Of a DNA stretch of 37,388 nucleotides, positions 21,002 to 28,332 are shown piece after piece (positions within the stretch are counted from its first letter, which is position 1; the number at the start of each line of letters is the position of its first letter). The notes under the pieces are model-generated. The model was given only the letters and a program-made list of their open reading frames with translations, did no database searches and was not told the DNA's origin. The position numbers and the translations under genes are program-made. Origin of the DNA: DATBLE01 sp046732255 (GTDB taxonomy: Bacteria > Actinomycetota > Thermoleophilia > Gaiellales > Gaiellaceae); NCBI GenBank assembly GCA_046732255.1, contig JBKPMR010000099.1:1-37388 (forward strand), in the 5' to 3' direction.

Positions 21002-21721
21002 ATGAGCGCGACCGCAACCGCCACGTACACGGCGGACGAGATGATGGCGGTCGCGGCCGCGCGGCGGCTGACCGACGACAACGTCTGCTTCGTCGGCATC
21101 GGCCTGCCCAGCCTCGCCGCGAACCTCGCCCGGCACACGCACGCCCCCGGCTGCGTGCTCGTCTACGAGAGCGGCACGATCGGGGCACGGCCTGTCGAGC
21201 TGCCGCTGTCGATCGGCGACGGCGAGCTCGCCGACACCGCCGCCGCGGTCGTCTCCGTCCCAGAGATCTTCGGCTACTGGCTCCAGAGCGGCCGCATCGA
21301 CGTCGGCTTTCTCGGCGCGGCCCAGATCGACCGCTACGGGAACCTGAACAGCACCGTGATCGGCAGCTACGACCGGCCGTCGGTGCGGCTCCCGGGCGGG
21401 GGCGGTGCGCCCGAGATCGCGCTCGGCGTGCGGGATGTCTTCGTGATGCTGCGCCACTCGCTGCGCGCGTTCGTCGACCCGCTCGACTTCACGACCAGTC
21501 TCGGTGACCATCTGCGTGTCGTGATCACCGATCTCGGGATCCTGGAGCCGCGCGACGGCGAGCTCACCCTCGTCGGCGTCCATCCGGGGGCGACGGTGGA
21601 CGACGTGCTCGCAGCCACCGGCTGGGACCTTCGTGTCGAGGACGGGATCGGCTCGACCGAGCCGCCGACCGACGAGGAGCTCGTTGCGCTGCGCGCGCTG
21701 AAGACGAAAGGGCGCGGCTGA
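21002..21721 (+). CDS. pcaJ: CoA-transferase subunit B, probable 3-oxoadipate CoA-transferase
   Basis: 239 residues from ATG 21002, chosen because AAGGAG (20992-20997) lies 4 nt upstream; an in-frame TTG at 20978 is rejected. Beta subunit of a type I CoA-transferase: NVCFVGIGLPSLAANLARHTHAP, then VYESGTIGARP, whose Glu is the expected catalytic residue that forms the CoA thioester. GRIDVGFLGAAQIDRYGNLNST and LRAFVDPLDFTTS follow. It pairs with the upstream alpha subunit. Like that subunit it is of the glutaconate/IpdB size class. The ATG of pcaH overlaps its TGA by 1 nt, so the pca operon continues without a break. Confidence 0.83.
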   Translation: MSATATATYTADEMMAVAAARRLTDDNVCFVGIGLPSLAANLARHTHAPGCVLVYESGTIGARPVELPLSIGDGELADTAAAVVSVPEIFGYWLQSGRIDVGFLGAAQIDRYGNLNSTVIGSYDRPSVRLPGGGGAPEIALGVRDVFVMLRHSLRAFVDPLDFTTSLGDHLRVVITDLGILEPRDGELTLVGVHPGATVDDVLAATGWDLRVEDGIGSTEPPTDEELVALRALKTKGRG

Positions 21722-22452
21722 TGGCACAGCTCGAGACCGAATCGCCGATCGTCCTCCCGGACGACCCGAACGCAGGCCCCGAGGTCCAGGTCGACTACCC
21801 GGGCTACCGCTCGACGCGCTGGCGCGTGGCCGAGCGTCCGCTGGTCACCCTGCCGGAGGAGTTCCACCGCATGGACGGACCGGTGTTCGGCGAGGACGCG
21901 ATCGGCGAGTTCGACGACGACCTCACCCGGCAGCACGAAGGCGAGCCGATCGGCGAGCGGATCATCGTCACCGGCCGCGTCCTCGACGACGACGGCCGCC
22001 CGATCCCGAACACGCTGGTCGAGATCTGGCAGGCGAACGCCGGCGGGCGCTACCGCCACGAGGTCGACCAGCACCCGGCGCCGCTCGACCCCAACTTCTC
22101 CGGCGCGGGCCGGTGCCTGACCGACGGGGACGGCACGTACCGCTTCGTCACGATCAAGCCCGGCTCGTACCCGTGGGGAAACCACGAGAACGCGTGGCGG
22201 CCGAACCACATCCACTTCTCGGTGTTCGGCCGCGAGTTCACCCGGCGACTGGTCACGCAGATGTACTTCCCCGGCGACCCGCTGTTCGAGTTCGATCCGA
22301 TCTTCCACTCGGTGCGCGACCCGAAGGCGCGCGAGCTGCTGATCGCGACGTTCGACCTCGAGCTCACGCAGCCGGAGTGGGCGCTCGGCTACCGGTGGGA
22401 CATCGTCCTCGGCCGCGGCGGCTCCGGGACGACGCCGCTGGAGGACCAGTGA
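21721..22452 (+). CDS. pcaH: Protocatechuate 3,4-dioxygenase beta subunit
   Basis: 243 residues. Catalytic, iron-bearing subunit of the Fe(III) intradiol dioxygenase that opens protocatechuate to 3-carboxy-cis,cis-muconate. All four iron ligands are visible with the right spacing: the Tyr in EIWQANAGGRYRH, the Tyr in KPGSYPW, and the two His in RPNHIHF 13 and 15 residues after that Tyr. The Arg before PNHIH, which stabilises the substrate, is also conserved. The N-terminal PGYRSTRWR segment and the C-terminal PEWALGYRWDIVLGRGG are typical of PcaH rather than catechol dioxygenases. Its stop overlaps the pcaG start by 4 nt, giving 1:1 expression of the two subunits. Confidence 0.97.
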   Translation: MAQLETESPIVLPDDPNAGPEVQVDYPGYRSTRWRVAERPLVTLPEEFHRMDGPVFGEDAIGEFDDDLTRQHEGEPIGERIIVTGRVLDDDGRPIPNTLVEIWQANAGGRYRHEVDQHPAPLDPNFSGAGRCLTDGDGTYRFVTIKPGSYPWGNHENAWRPNHIHFSVFGREFTRRLVTQMYFPGDPLFEFDPIFHSVRDPKARELLIATFDLELTQPEWALGYRWDIVLGRGGSGTTPLEDQ

Positions 22453-22949
22453 CGACATTGCCGCGGACTCCGTCCCAGACGGTGGGGCCGTTCTACGCGA
22501 TCGGTCTCACCCGCGGGCATCGTGCCCCTCAGAACGAGCTCGTCGACCGAAGCGAACCGGGCTCGGTGCGGCTGATCGGTCAGCTGCTCGACGGCCAGGG
22601 TGCGCCGATCTCGGACGGGATGGTCGAGCTCTGGGACGGCGTCGGGAAGCGCTGGGGACGGAGCGGTACCGACTCCGAAGGCCGATTCGCCTTCCTCGTG
22701 ACCAAGCCGGAGCGACGGCCGGACGAGGCTCCTCGCTTCGACGTGCTCGTGTTCGCGCGCGGCATGCTCAAGCACGAGCTGACGCGGGTCTATTTCCCGG
22801 ACGAGGCCGAGGCGAACGCAGCCGATCCGGTCTGGTCGATGCTGGACGAAGACGGGCGCTCGACGCTCGTCGCCGAGGCGGAGGACGGGGCATTGCGGTT
22901 CGATATCCGCATGCAGGGCCCCGGCCACACGGTCTTCTTCGAGCATTGA
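22449..22949 (+). CDS. pcaG: Protocatechuate 3,4-dioxygenase alpha subunit
   Basis: 166 residues from GTG 22449, inside the 4-nt overlap with pcaH; a longer upstream frame overlapping pcaH is rejected. The protein starts TTLPRTPSQTVGPFYAIGL, the hallmark PcaG N-terminus. It then has the intradiol-dioxygenase beta-sandwich (SVRLIGQLLDGQGAPISDGMVELWD, FDVLVFARGMLKHELTRVYFPDE) and ends in RFDIRMQGPGHTVFFEH. As expected for the alpha subunit it lacks the HIH iron ligands and shapes the active site at the alpha/beta interface. Next gene: pcaB, again with a 4-nt overlap. Confidence 0.95.
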   Translation: MTTLPRTPSQTVGPFYAIGLTRGHRAPQNELVDRSEPGSVRLIGQLLDGQGAPISDGMVELWDGVGKRWGRSGTDSEGRFAFLVTKPERRPDEAPRFDVLVFARGMLKHELTRVYFPDEAEANAADPVWSMLDEDGRSTLVAEAEDGALRFDIRMQGPGHTVFFEH

Positions 22950-24004
22950 CGACCTTCGCGGCGCTCTACGTGCCGGCACCGCTCCGCGCGGCGGTGTCGG
23001 ACGACGCGTGGCTCGCAGCCATGCTCGAGGCGGAGCGCGCGATCGCGACCGTCACGGGCGCAGACGTCGACGACGACGTTTTCCGGCCCGAGCTGTACGA
23101 CATTGCCGCGCTCAGCGAAGAGGGCCGGGCCGACACGAATCCCGTGGTCCCGCTTGCGCGCGCTCTGCGCGAGCGCGCGCCGAACGCGCACGGGCCGGCG
23201 ACCAGCCAGGACATCCTCGACACGGCCGCGATGCTGGTCGCGCGCAGTGCCCGGACGCTGATCCTGGCAGAGCTCGACGGCGCCGCCGCGGCCTGCGCCG
23301 GGCTCGCGGAGGCGCATCGGTCGACGGTGATGGCCGGGCGGACGCTGCTGCAGCAGGCAAGGCCGATCACGTTCGGGGTGACGGCGGCCGGGTGGCTGGT
23401 CGGGCTCGCCGCGGCACGGCGGCGGCTCGCGACGTCGACCCTGCCGGCCCAGCTCGGGGGTCCGGTCGGGACGCTCGATCCCGACCTGGCCACGCGTTTC
23501 GCAGCCGAGCTGGGACTCGACGTAGAGGCAGTTCCCTGGCACGTACACCGGGCCCCGATGGCCGAGTTCGCGGCCGCGCTCGACGCCGTCGGCGCTGCGT
23601 GCGCAAAGGTCGGACTCGACGTCGTTCTGCTCGCGCAGAACGAGGTCGGCGAAGTGTCGGAGAGCGAAGGCGGCGGCTCCTCGTCGATGCCGCACAAGCG
23701 CAACCCGGCTGCGGCCGTGCTCGCACGCACATGCGCGCGGCTCGTTCGCGCCAACGCGTCAGTGCTCGTCGGCGGCGAGCATGAGCTTCAGCGCGCCGCC
23801 GGCGCCTGGCAGGCGGAGTGGCCTGCGCTCTCGGCTGCGCTCGCATTCGCCGGCGGCTCGGCGGCTGCCGCGCGGCGTTCGCTCGAGGGGCTCGAGGTCC
23901 ACGCCGATCGGATGGCCGCGAACGCCGCCGAGCTGGACGGCGATCGCGGCGCAGCGGACGCTCTGGTCGAACGGGCGCTGGCGTACTACCGGGGCGACTC
24001 GTGA
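22946..24004 (+). CDS. pcaB: 3-carboxy-cis,cis-muconate cycloisomerase
   Basis: 352 residues from TTG 22946 (TTGA overlap). Member of the fumarase/argininosuccinate lyase superfamily. It converts 3-carboxy-cis,cis-muconate to 4-carboxymuconolactone in the cytosol as a homotetramer. The superfamily signature is intact (GGGSSSMPHKRNPAAAVL, with the catalytic Ser loop). ATSQDILDTAAMLVARSA is the conserved second region and STVMAGRTLLQQARPITFG the first. It is shorter than the about 450-residue Pseudomonas enzyme, missing part of the C-terminal domain, as is common in actinobacterial PcaB. The rare TTG start is forced by the overlap; no other start precedes FAALYVP. Confidence 0.94.
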   Translation: MTTFAALYVPAPLRAAVSDDAWLAAMLEAERAIATVTGADVDDDVFRPELYDIAALSEEGRADTNPVVPLARALRERAPNAHGPATSQDILDTAAMLVARSARTLILAELDGAAAACAGLAEAHRSTVMAGRTLLQQARPITFGVTAAGWLVGLAAARRRLATSTLPAQLGGPVGTLDPDLATRFAAELGLDVEAVPWHVHRAPMAEFAAALDAVGAACAKVGLDVVLLAQNEVGEVSESEGGGSSSMPHKRNPAAAVLARTCARLVRANASVLVGGEHELQRAAGAWQAEWPALSAALAFAGGSAAAARRSLEGLEVHADRMAANAAELDGDRGAADALVERALAYYRGDS

Positions 24005-24759
24005 GGCTCCACTACCGTTTCGACGGCCCCGAGACCGCGCCCGTCCTCGTGTTCTCGAACTCGATCGGGACGACGCTCGAGCTCTGGGACGCGCAAGTGC
24101 CGGCCTTCGGCGGGCCGTTCCGGATGCTCCGCTACGACCAGCTCGGCCACGGACGGTCGGACGTGCCGCCTGGGCCGTACACGGTCGAGCTGCTCGCGCG
24201 TGAGCTGCTCGCGCTGCTGGACGACCTCGGCGTCGAGCGCTTCTCCTTCTGCGGGCTCTCGCTCGGCGGCGCGGTCGGGATGTGGCTCGGCGCCAACGCC
24301 GGCGACCGCCTCGACCGGCTGGTCCTCGCCGGCACGTCGGCCTACTTCGCGCCGCCCGAGCGCTGGATCGAGCGGGCCCAGACGGTTCGCACCGAGGGGA
24401 TGGCACCGCTCGCGGACGCGACCATGGGCCGCTGGTTTACTCCCGCCTTCACGGGTGCGCCCCTGTTTCGCCAGACGTTCCTGGCAGTCCCGGCAGAGGG
24501 CTACGCGGCCTGCTGCGAGGCGATTCGCGACTGGGACTTCCGGGCCGAGCTCGGCTCCGTCGCGGCCCCGACGCTAGTGCTCGTCGGCTCGGAGGACCCC
24601 GCGACGCCGCCCGACCAGGCGCAGCTGATCGCCGACGGGATCCCCGGTTCGCACCTCGAGGTGATCCCGGACGCCGCGCACCTGCTCAACGTCGAGCAGG
24701 CCGATCGCTTCAACCGGGTGGCGCGTTCCTTCCTGACGGGCGTGGAGGTGGCGGCATGA
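24001..24759 (+). CDS. pcaD: 3-oxoadipate enol-lactonase
   Basis: 252 residues from GTG 24001, overlapping pcaB by 4 nt. Alpha/beta-hydrolase that opens 3-oxoadipate enol-lactone to 3-oxoadipate. The family features are VLVFSNSIGTTLELWDAQVP (oxyanion region), RYDQLGHGRSDVPPGPYTVE, the nucleophile elbow FCGLSLGGAVG with Ser, Asp in VGSEDPATPP, and His in IPDAAHLLNVEQ. Being a separate gene, it differs from the PcaL fusion (PcaD-PcaC) found in Streptomyces and Rhodococcus, although the two genes sit side by side here. The ATG of pcaC overlaps its stop by 4 nt. Confidence 0.94.
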   Translation: MRLHYRFDGPETAPVLVFSNSIGTTLELWDAQVPAFGGPFRMLRYDQLGHGRSDVPPGPYTVELLARELLALLDDLGVERFSFCGLSLGGAVGMWLGANAGDRLDRLVLAGTSAYFAPPERWIERAQTVRTEGMAPLADATMGRWFTPAFTGAPLFRQTFLAVPAEGYAACCEAIRDWDFRAELGSVAAPTLVLVGSEDPATPPDQAQLIADGIPGSHLEVIPDAAHLLNVEQADRFNRVARSFLTGVEVAA

Positions 24760-25133
24760 GAGACGAACGCGAGCGTGGGATGAGGGTGCGGCGCGAGGTG
24801 CTGGGCGATTCGCACGTCGACCGGGCGATCGAGGGCACGACGCCGTTCACGGCCGACTTCCAGGACTTCATCACCCGCTACGCCTGGGGCGAGGTCTGGG
24901 CGCGTCCCGGCCTCGACCGGAAGACCCGCAGCTGCATCACCCTCGCCGCGCTGGTCGCGCTCGGTCGCGACCACGAGCTGGCGATGCACGTTCGCGCGGC
25001 GCTGCGGAACGGCCTCTCCGCCGACGAGATCAAGGAGGTGCTTCTCCACACAGCGGTCTATGCCGGCGTCCCGGCGGCGAACTCGGCGTTCGCGATCGCG
25101 CAGCAGGTGCTTACAGAAGAAGGCGTGGCGTAG
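24756..25133 (+). CDS. pcaC: 4-carboxymuconolactone decarboxylase
   Basis: 125 residues from ATG 24756; ATG 24780 (MRVRREVLGD) is an alternative. Small all-helical AhpD/CMD-fold enzyme that decarboxylates 4-carboxymuconolactone to 3-oxoadipate enol-lactone. Clear family segments are RREVLGDSHVDRAI, FTADFQDFITRYAWGEVWARPGLDRKTRSCITLAALVAL, and HELAMHVRAALRNGLSADEIKEVLLHTAVYAGVPAANSAF. It lacks the AhpD CxxC pair, which supports decarboxylase rather than peroxidase function. It is the last gene of the contiguous pca block; a 148-nt repeat-bearing gap precedes pobA. Confidence 0.95.
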   Translation: MRDERERGMRVRREVLGDSHVDRAIEGTTPFTADFQDFITRYAWGEVWARPGLDRKTRSCITLAALVALGRDHELAMHVRAALRNGLSADEIKEVLLHTAVYAGVPAANSAFAIAQQVLTEEGVA

Positions 25134-25269
25134 CCTTGGGCCGACGACATCGCGACAGAGTGAACGACTTTGTAGGTCAGGTTGTCGGCGCGAGTAGTCG
25201 CCGGAGCCGGGCTTTGCCCGGCGGGAGGCGCCCTGCGCCACTTGGGTCGCTGTCGCGAAGGAGGGGGTC

Positions 25270-25296
25270 CGTGGGGGAACCATGGGTTCCCCCACG
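25270..25296. repeat. GGGGAACC palindromic repeat, copy 2, around the pobA start
   Basis: CGTGGGGGAACC (25270-25281) and GGTTCCCCCACG (25285-25296) are perfect 12-nt arms. The 3-nt loop between them is the ATG (25282-25284) that opens the pobA frame. The preceding AAGGAGGGGG (25258-25267) belongs to the repeat flank shared with copy 1. Confidence 0.75.
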
Positions 25297-26457
25297 TTGA
25301 GAACGCAGGTCGGGATCGTCGGCGCCGGGCCGGCCGGACTGACGCTCGCCCACCTGCTCCACCTCGAGGGGATCGACTCGGTCGTGATCGAGGACCGGAG
25401 TCGCGAGTACGTCGAGGCGCGGATCCGGGCCGGGGTCCTCGAGCAGGGAACTGCCGACCTGCTGGCCGAGGCGGGTGTCGGCGGGCGGATGAACCGCGAA
25501 GGGGAGGTGCACACTGGGATCGGGCTCCAGTTCGACCGGCAACGCCATCGGATCGCCCTCGACGAGCTCGTCGGGAAGGCGATCGTCATCTACGGCCAGA
25601 CCGAGATCGTCAAGGATCTGATCGAGGCGAGGCTGGAGACCGGACGCCCGCTTCTCTTCGAGGTCGATGACGTCTCGGTCTCCGAGCTGGGGACGGACCG
25701 GCCGCGGCTGACGTTCACGCACGAGGGCCGCGGGAGGGAGCTCGAGTGCGACGTGATCGCCGGTTGCGACGGCTTCCACGGCATCTGCCGGCCGAGCATC
25801 CCCGGCGACGTGCTCACCGAGTTCTCGCGCGAGTATCCCTTCGGCTGGCTCGGGATCCTCGCCGCCGTCCCGCCGTCGATCGACGAGGTCTGCTACTGCG
25901 CCCACGAGCGCGGCTTCGCGCTCCTCAGCCTCCGAACCCGGGAGCTCTCCCGCTACTACATCCAGTGCACCCCGGAGGAGGATCTCTCCCGCTGGCCGGA
26001 CGACCGGATCTGGGACGAGCTTCAGACGCGCGTCGAGCTGGACGGCTGGACGCTGGCGCAGGGACCGATCCTAGAGAAGGGCGTCACCGGGATGCGCAGC
26101 TACGTGGTCGAGCCGATGCAGTACGGCCGGCTCTTCCTCGCGGGTGATGCCGCCCACATCGTCCCGCCGACCGGGGCGAAGGGCCTGAACCTGGCGATCG
26201 GCGACGTTCGGGTGCTGGCCGAGGCGATCGTCGACTGGTATCGGACCGGCGACGATGCCCCGCTCGAACGGTACTCGGAGGCCTGCCTGCGCCGCGTCTG
26301 GCGGGCCGAGCACTTTTCCTGGTGGATGACGACGATGCTTCACCTGCCGCCCGACGAGGATCCGTTCGGCTGGCGCCTTCGCCAGTCGCAACTCCGGTAC
26401 GTCGTCGGCTCGGACGCGGCAGCGAGGTCGCTGGCCGAGAACTACGTCGGCCTTTAG
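25282..26457 (+). CDS. pobA: 4-hydroxybenzoate 3-monooxygenase
   Basis: 391 residues from ATG 25282, or 386 from TTG 25297, which would give the family-typical start MRTQVGIVGAGPAGL. FAD-dependent hydroxylase making protocatechuate from 4-hydroxybenzoate. The dinucleotide motif GAGPAG, the FAD/NAD(P)H motif CDGFHG and the GD motif GDAAHIVPPTGAKGLNLA are intact. Tyr residues matching Y201 (SRYYIQ) and Y385 (AENYVGL) of the Pseudomonas enzyme are kept. The helix that sets cofactor choice reads EDRSREYVEARIRAG, unlike the Pseudomonas ERQTPDYVLGR. This suggests a different NADH/NADPH preference, as in related actinobacterial enzymes (inference). The ATG lies exactly in the loop of a perfect palindrome, and the Shine-Dalgarno is 17 nt away, so the start is uncertain. 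Confidence 0.95.
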   Translation: MGSPTLRTQVGIVGAGPAGLTLAHLLHLEGIDSVVIEDRSREYVEARIRAGVLEQGTADLLAEAGVGGRMNREGEVHTGIGLQFDRQRHRIALDELVGKAIVIYGQTEIVKDLIEARLETGRPLLFEVDDVSVSELGTDRPRLTFTHEGRGRELECDVIAGCDGFHGICRPSIPGDVLTEFSREYPFGWLGILAAVPPSIDEVCYCAHERGFALLSLRTRELSRYYIQCTPEEDLSRWPDDRIWDELQTRVELDGWTLAQGPILEKGVTGMRSYVVEPMQYGRLFLAGDAAHIVPPTGAKGLNLAIGDVRVLAEAIVDWYRTGDDAPLERYSEACLRRVWRAEHFSWWMTTMLHLPPDEDPFGWRLRQSQLRYVVGSDAAARSLAENYVGL

Positions 26458-26458
26458 A

Positions 26459-26489
26459 GCCATGTCTGGTGCCAGGCACCAGACATGGC
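26459..26489. repeat. 31-bp palindrome, GGTGCC-W-GGCACC family, copy 1
   Basis: GCCATGTCTGGTGCC and its exact complement flank a single A. It begins 2 nt after the pobA stop and could also serve as a terminator. Confidence 0.8.
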
Positions 26490-26538
26490 CGTTCGGGACA
26501 CACGACCGCTCAACCATGCGGCCGAACTGTCCAACAAC

Positions 26539-26569
26539 GCCACGTCCGGTGCCTGGCACCGGACGTGGC
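26539..26569. repeat. 31-bp palindrome, GGTGCC-W-GGCACC family, copy 2
   Basis: GCCACGTCCGGTGCC and its exact complement flank a single T. Same geometry as copy 1, 80 nt away, with compensating changes in both arms (T-A to C-G pairs). This indicates selection or a copying mechanism for the palindrome itself. Similar short flanks (CG...GGACAC) follow both copies. Confidence 0.8.
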
Positions 26570-26592
26570 CGGCGTGGACACGGCCGGAGCCG

Positions 26593-27095
26593 CTAGCGCG
26601 AGGGCTGGAACGTCCAGGTCCGGTTGGCCGCGAACGTCGCCACCGTCGCCAGCGGGATCGTCAGCGCGTAGGCCAGCACGTCGCGGCCGAGTCGACGCCA
26701 GACGTGGGCCGAGTGGCCGAGCCGCGTCCCGATCGCGACCTCGCTGTGGCCGGAGAGGAGGGGCGCGACCAGCGGCAGGAAGCTCTCGAGGTTGGTCGAC
26801 AGATCGACGCCCATGTACGAACGACGTTCGCATCGCTCGCCAGCCACGCGGACTTGAGTGCGTGTCCGCGCCCCTTGCGCGCAAGCCGGAGGTAGTCGAC
26901 CTCCTCGTGGTCCCGGGCCAGCCCGGTGCCGATCGCGGCGGTCCCGTCCGTGCTCGCGTTGTCGGCGATCACGATCCGGTACCGGCACGGGAACTCGGCC
27001 CGCAGGAACTCGAGCAGTGCCTCCACGTTCCGGACGGGGGTCTGCTCCTCGTCGAACACGGGGACGACCTCCGCGAGCTGCTCGCGCGCGTTCAT
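26593..27095 (-). pseudogene. Decayed GT2 glycosyltransferase-GtrA fusion
   Basis: The start reads as a family 2 glycosyltransferase: VVPVFDEEQTPVRNVEALLEFL, RYRIVIADNASTDGTAAIG, LRLARKGRGHALKSAWLASDANVV. At 26818-26819 a codon has lost one base. The frame then continues as YMGVDLSTNLESFLPLVAPL with the DxD-like DVDLST site changed to GVDLST. After SEVAIGTRLGHSAHVWRR the rest of the transferase and most of GtrA are missing, and the text jumps to a GtrA-like end, LGRDVLAYALTIPLATVATFAANRTWTF. So there is a frameshift plus a deletion of roughly 200 residues. The intact relatives transfer sugar to polyprenyl phosphate. It lies beside the palindromic repeats, which may have helped the deletion. 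Confidence 0.75.
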
Positions 27096-27140
27096 TGGGC
27101 CGAGTGTCGGCGCCCGACCTGAAAACGGCCTGAACGGGAG

Positions 27141-27596
27141 CTAAGAGTCAGCTAGAGCATCGGTGCCAGGCACCCGCCGTTTCGGTTTTGAGGTGCCTTC
27201 GCCGTGCTCGGCGAGCCAGGCCTTCGCCACCCGCTTCGGCGCGCGGCTCAGCCAGGCTTCCTCGACCATGTCCCTGAGCTCGGCGCGGCTCAGCTGCTTC
27301 AGGTCGGGGATGCGGATCAGGACGGCGGGGTAGCCGTTCCAGTGCGGCGTCGTGAAGTAGATCCCGCGGTCGTCTTGGAGGATCATGTCCTTCACCTCGA
27401 GGTCGGTGACCCGGAAGACGAAGACGTCCTCGAGCCGTTCGCCCGTCGCCGGGTCGACCGCGTCCGGGCGCGGCGAGCGGTGCCAGCAGATCACCTTCCC
27501 GTTGACGGAGTAGCTAGGACGGCCTTCGTCGTCCTCGCCCTTGACCGTCTCCGACAGCGCCAGCGCGAGCTTCTCGACGTCGCGAAGCGTCGCCAT
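27141..27596 (-). CDS. MmcQ/YjbR family protein
   Basis: 151 residues from ATG 27596. Matches the MmcQ/YjbR (CyaY-like fold) family of small cytosolic, putatively DNA-binding proteins: MATLRDVEKLALALSETVKGE, then the beta-sheet with SYSVNGKVICWHR, a long DLEVKDMILQDDRGIYFTTPHWNGYPAVLIRIPDL and the last helix RDMVEEAWLSRAPKRVAKAWL. The biochemical role of the family is not established. The last residues (RRVPGTDALADS) are encoded by a copy of the GGTGCC-A-GGCACC repeat core, so the C-terminus was apparently written by a repeat insertion. No signal peptide or membrane helix. Confidence 0.85.
   Translation of the reverse strand: MATLRDVEKLALALSETVKGEDDEGRPSYSVNGKVICWHRSPRPDAVDPATGERLEDVFVFRVTDLEVKDMILQDDRGIYFTTPHWNGYPAVLIRIPDLKQLSRAELRDMVEEAWLSRAPKRVAKAWLAEHGEGTSKPKRRVPGTDALADS
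27162..27174. repeat. GGTGCC-A-GGCACC repeat core, copy 3, inside a gene end
   Basis: The 13-bp core shared with the palindromes at 26459 and 26539. The outer arms are lost. It lies inside the 3' end of the MmcQ-like gene. Confidence 0.6.
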
Positions 27597-27663
27597 CAGC
27601 GCCGATGCTCGATCCGGGCCGGTTCCTGCACAAGCCGAGGCTAGCTGTGCCTAGGCTGCCGCG

Positions 27664-28332
27664 GTGAGGAAGATCGCGCGCTGCCTGGTGCTGGTGGTGG
27701 CGTTCGCCGTGGTCGGGAATGCGCAGGCCGATGCCGATCCGGCGAGCGACGTGCTCTACCAGCGCGACCTCTTCGTGCCGTACTCGGGGATATCGCGGGC
27801 GGTCGAGGCGGACCTGCTCGCGGCGATCCAGAAGGCGAAGGCGGCAGGCAAGCCGATCCGCGTGGCGCTGATCGCCTCTCCGGACGACCTCGGCGGCGTG
27901 CCGCAGCTCTTCGGGAACCCGCTCTACTACGCCCGGTTCCTGGACTCCGAGCTGCAGTTCGTCTACACCGGCAGGCTGCTGGTCGTCATGCCACAGGGAG
28001 CGGCGCTCGCCAAGGGCGGGCGACTGCTCGCCGACAAGGCCGTCATCGCCGCGAAGCCTCCAGGGTCGAGCGGCGACGATCTCGCCCGCACCGCGACGCG
28101 CCTGGTCGAGTCGATCTCGACCGGGAAGGAGGCGCCGGTCTCGACCGTGCCGCAGCCGGCGCTCACGGTCCCGGCGGTGACTGCGCCACGGACGCACACG
28201 GTCGCGACGGCGGCCAAGAAGAAGGGCGTCCCGGTCGGGATCGCGACGGGGATCGCGATCGGCATCGTCGCCGTGATTCTCGCGATCGGCGGAGTCATCC
28301 TCGCCCGCCGGGGACGCCGAGCCGATCTCTAG
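27664..28332 (+). CDS. Exported membrane-anchored hypothetical protein
   Basis: 222 residues from GTG 27664. A signal peptide (MRKIARCLVLVVAFAVVGNAQADA) is followed by an extracellular domain of about 130 residues: LFVPYSGISRAVEADLLAAIQKAKAAGKPIRVALIASPDDLGG, FVYTGRLLVVMPQG. This recalls the TPM-type fold, but I cannot confirm the family. A Pro/Thr-rich stalk (STVPQPALTVPAVTAPRTH) and one C-terminal helix (GIATGIAIGIVAVILAIGGVIL) before RRGRRADL anchor it outward. TAGGCT at 27652-27657 ends 6 nt before the GTG, so the mRNA is probably leaderless. The last bases overlap the convergent zinc permease gene by 4 nt. Confidence 0.75.
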   Translation: MRKIARCLVLVVAFAVVGNAQADADPASDVLYQRDLFVPYSGISRAVEADLLAAIQKAKAAGKPIRVALIASPDDLGGVPQLFGNPLYYARFLDSELQFVYTGRLLVVMPQGAALAKGGRLLADKAVIAAKPPGSSGDDLARTATRLVESISTGKEAPVSTVPQPALTVPAVTAPRTHTVATAAKKKGVPVGIATGIAIGIVAVILAIGGVILARRGRRADL

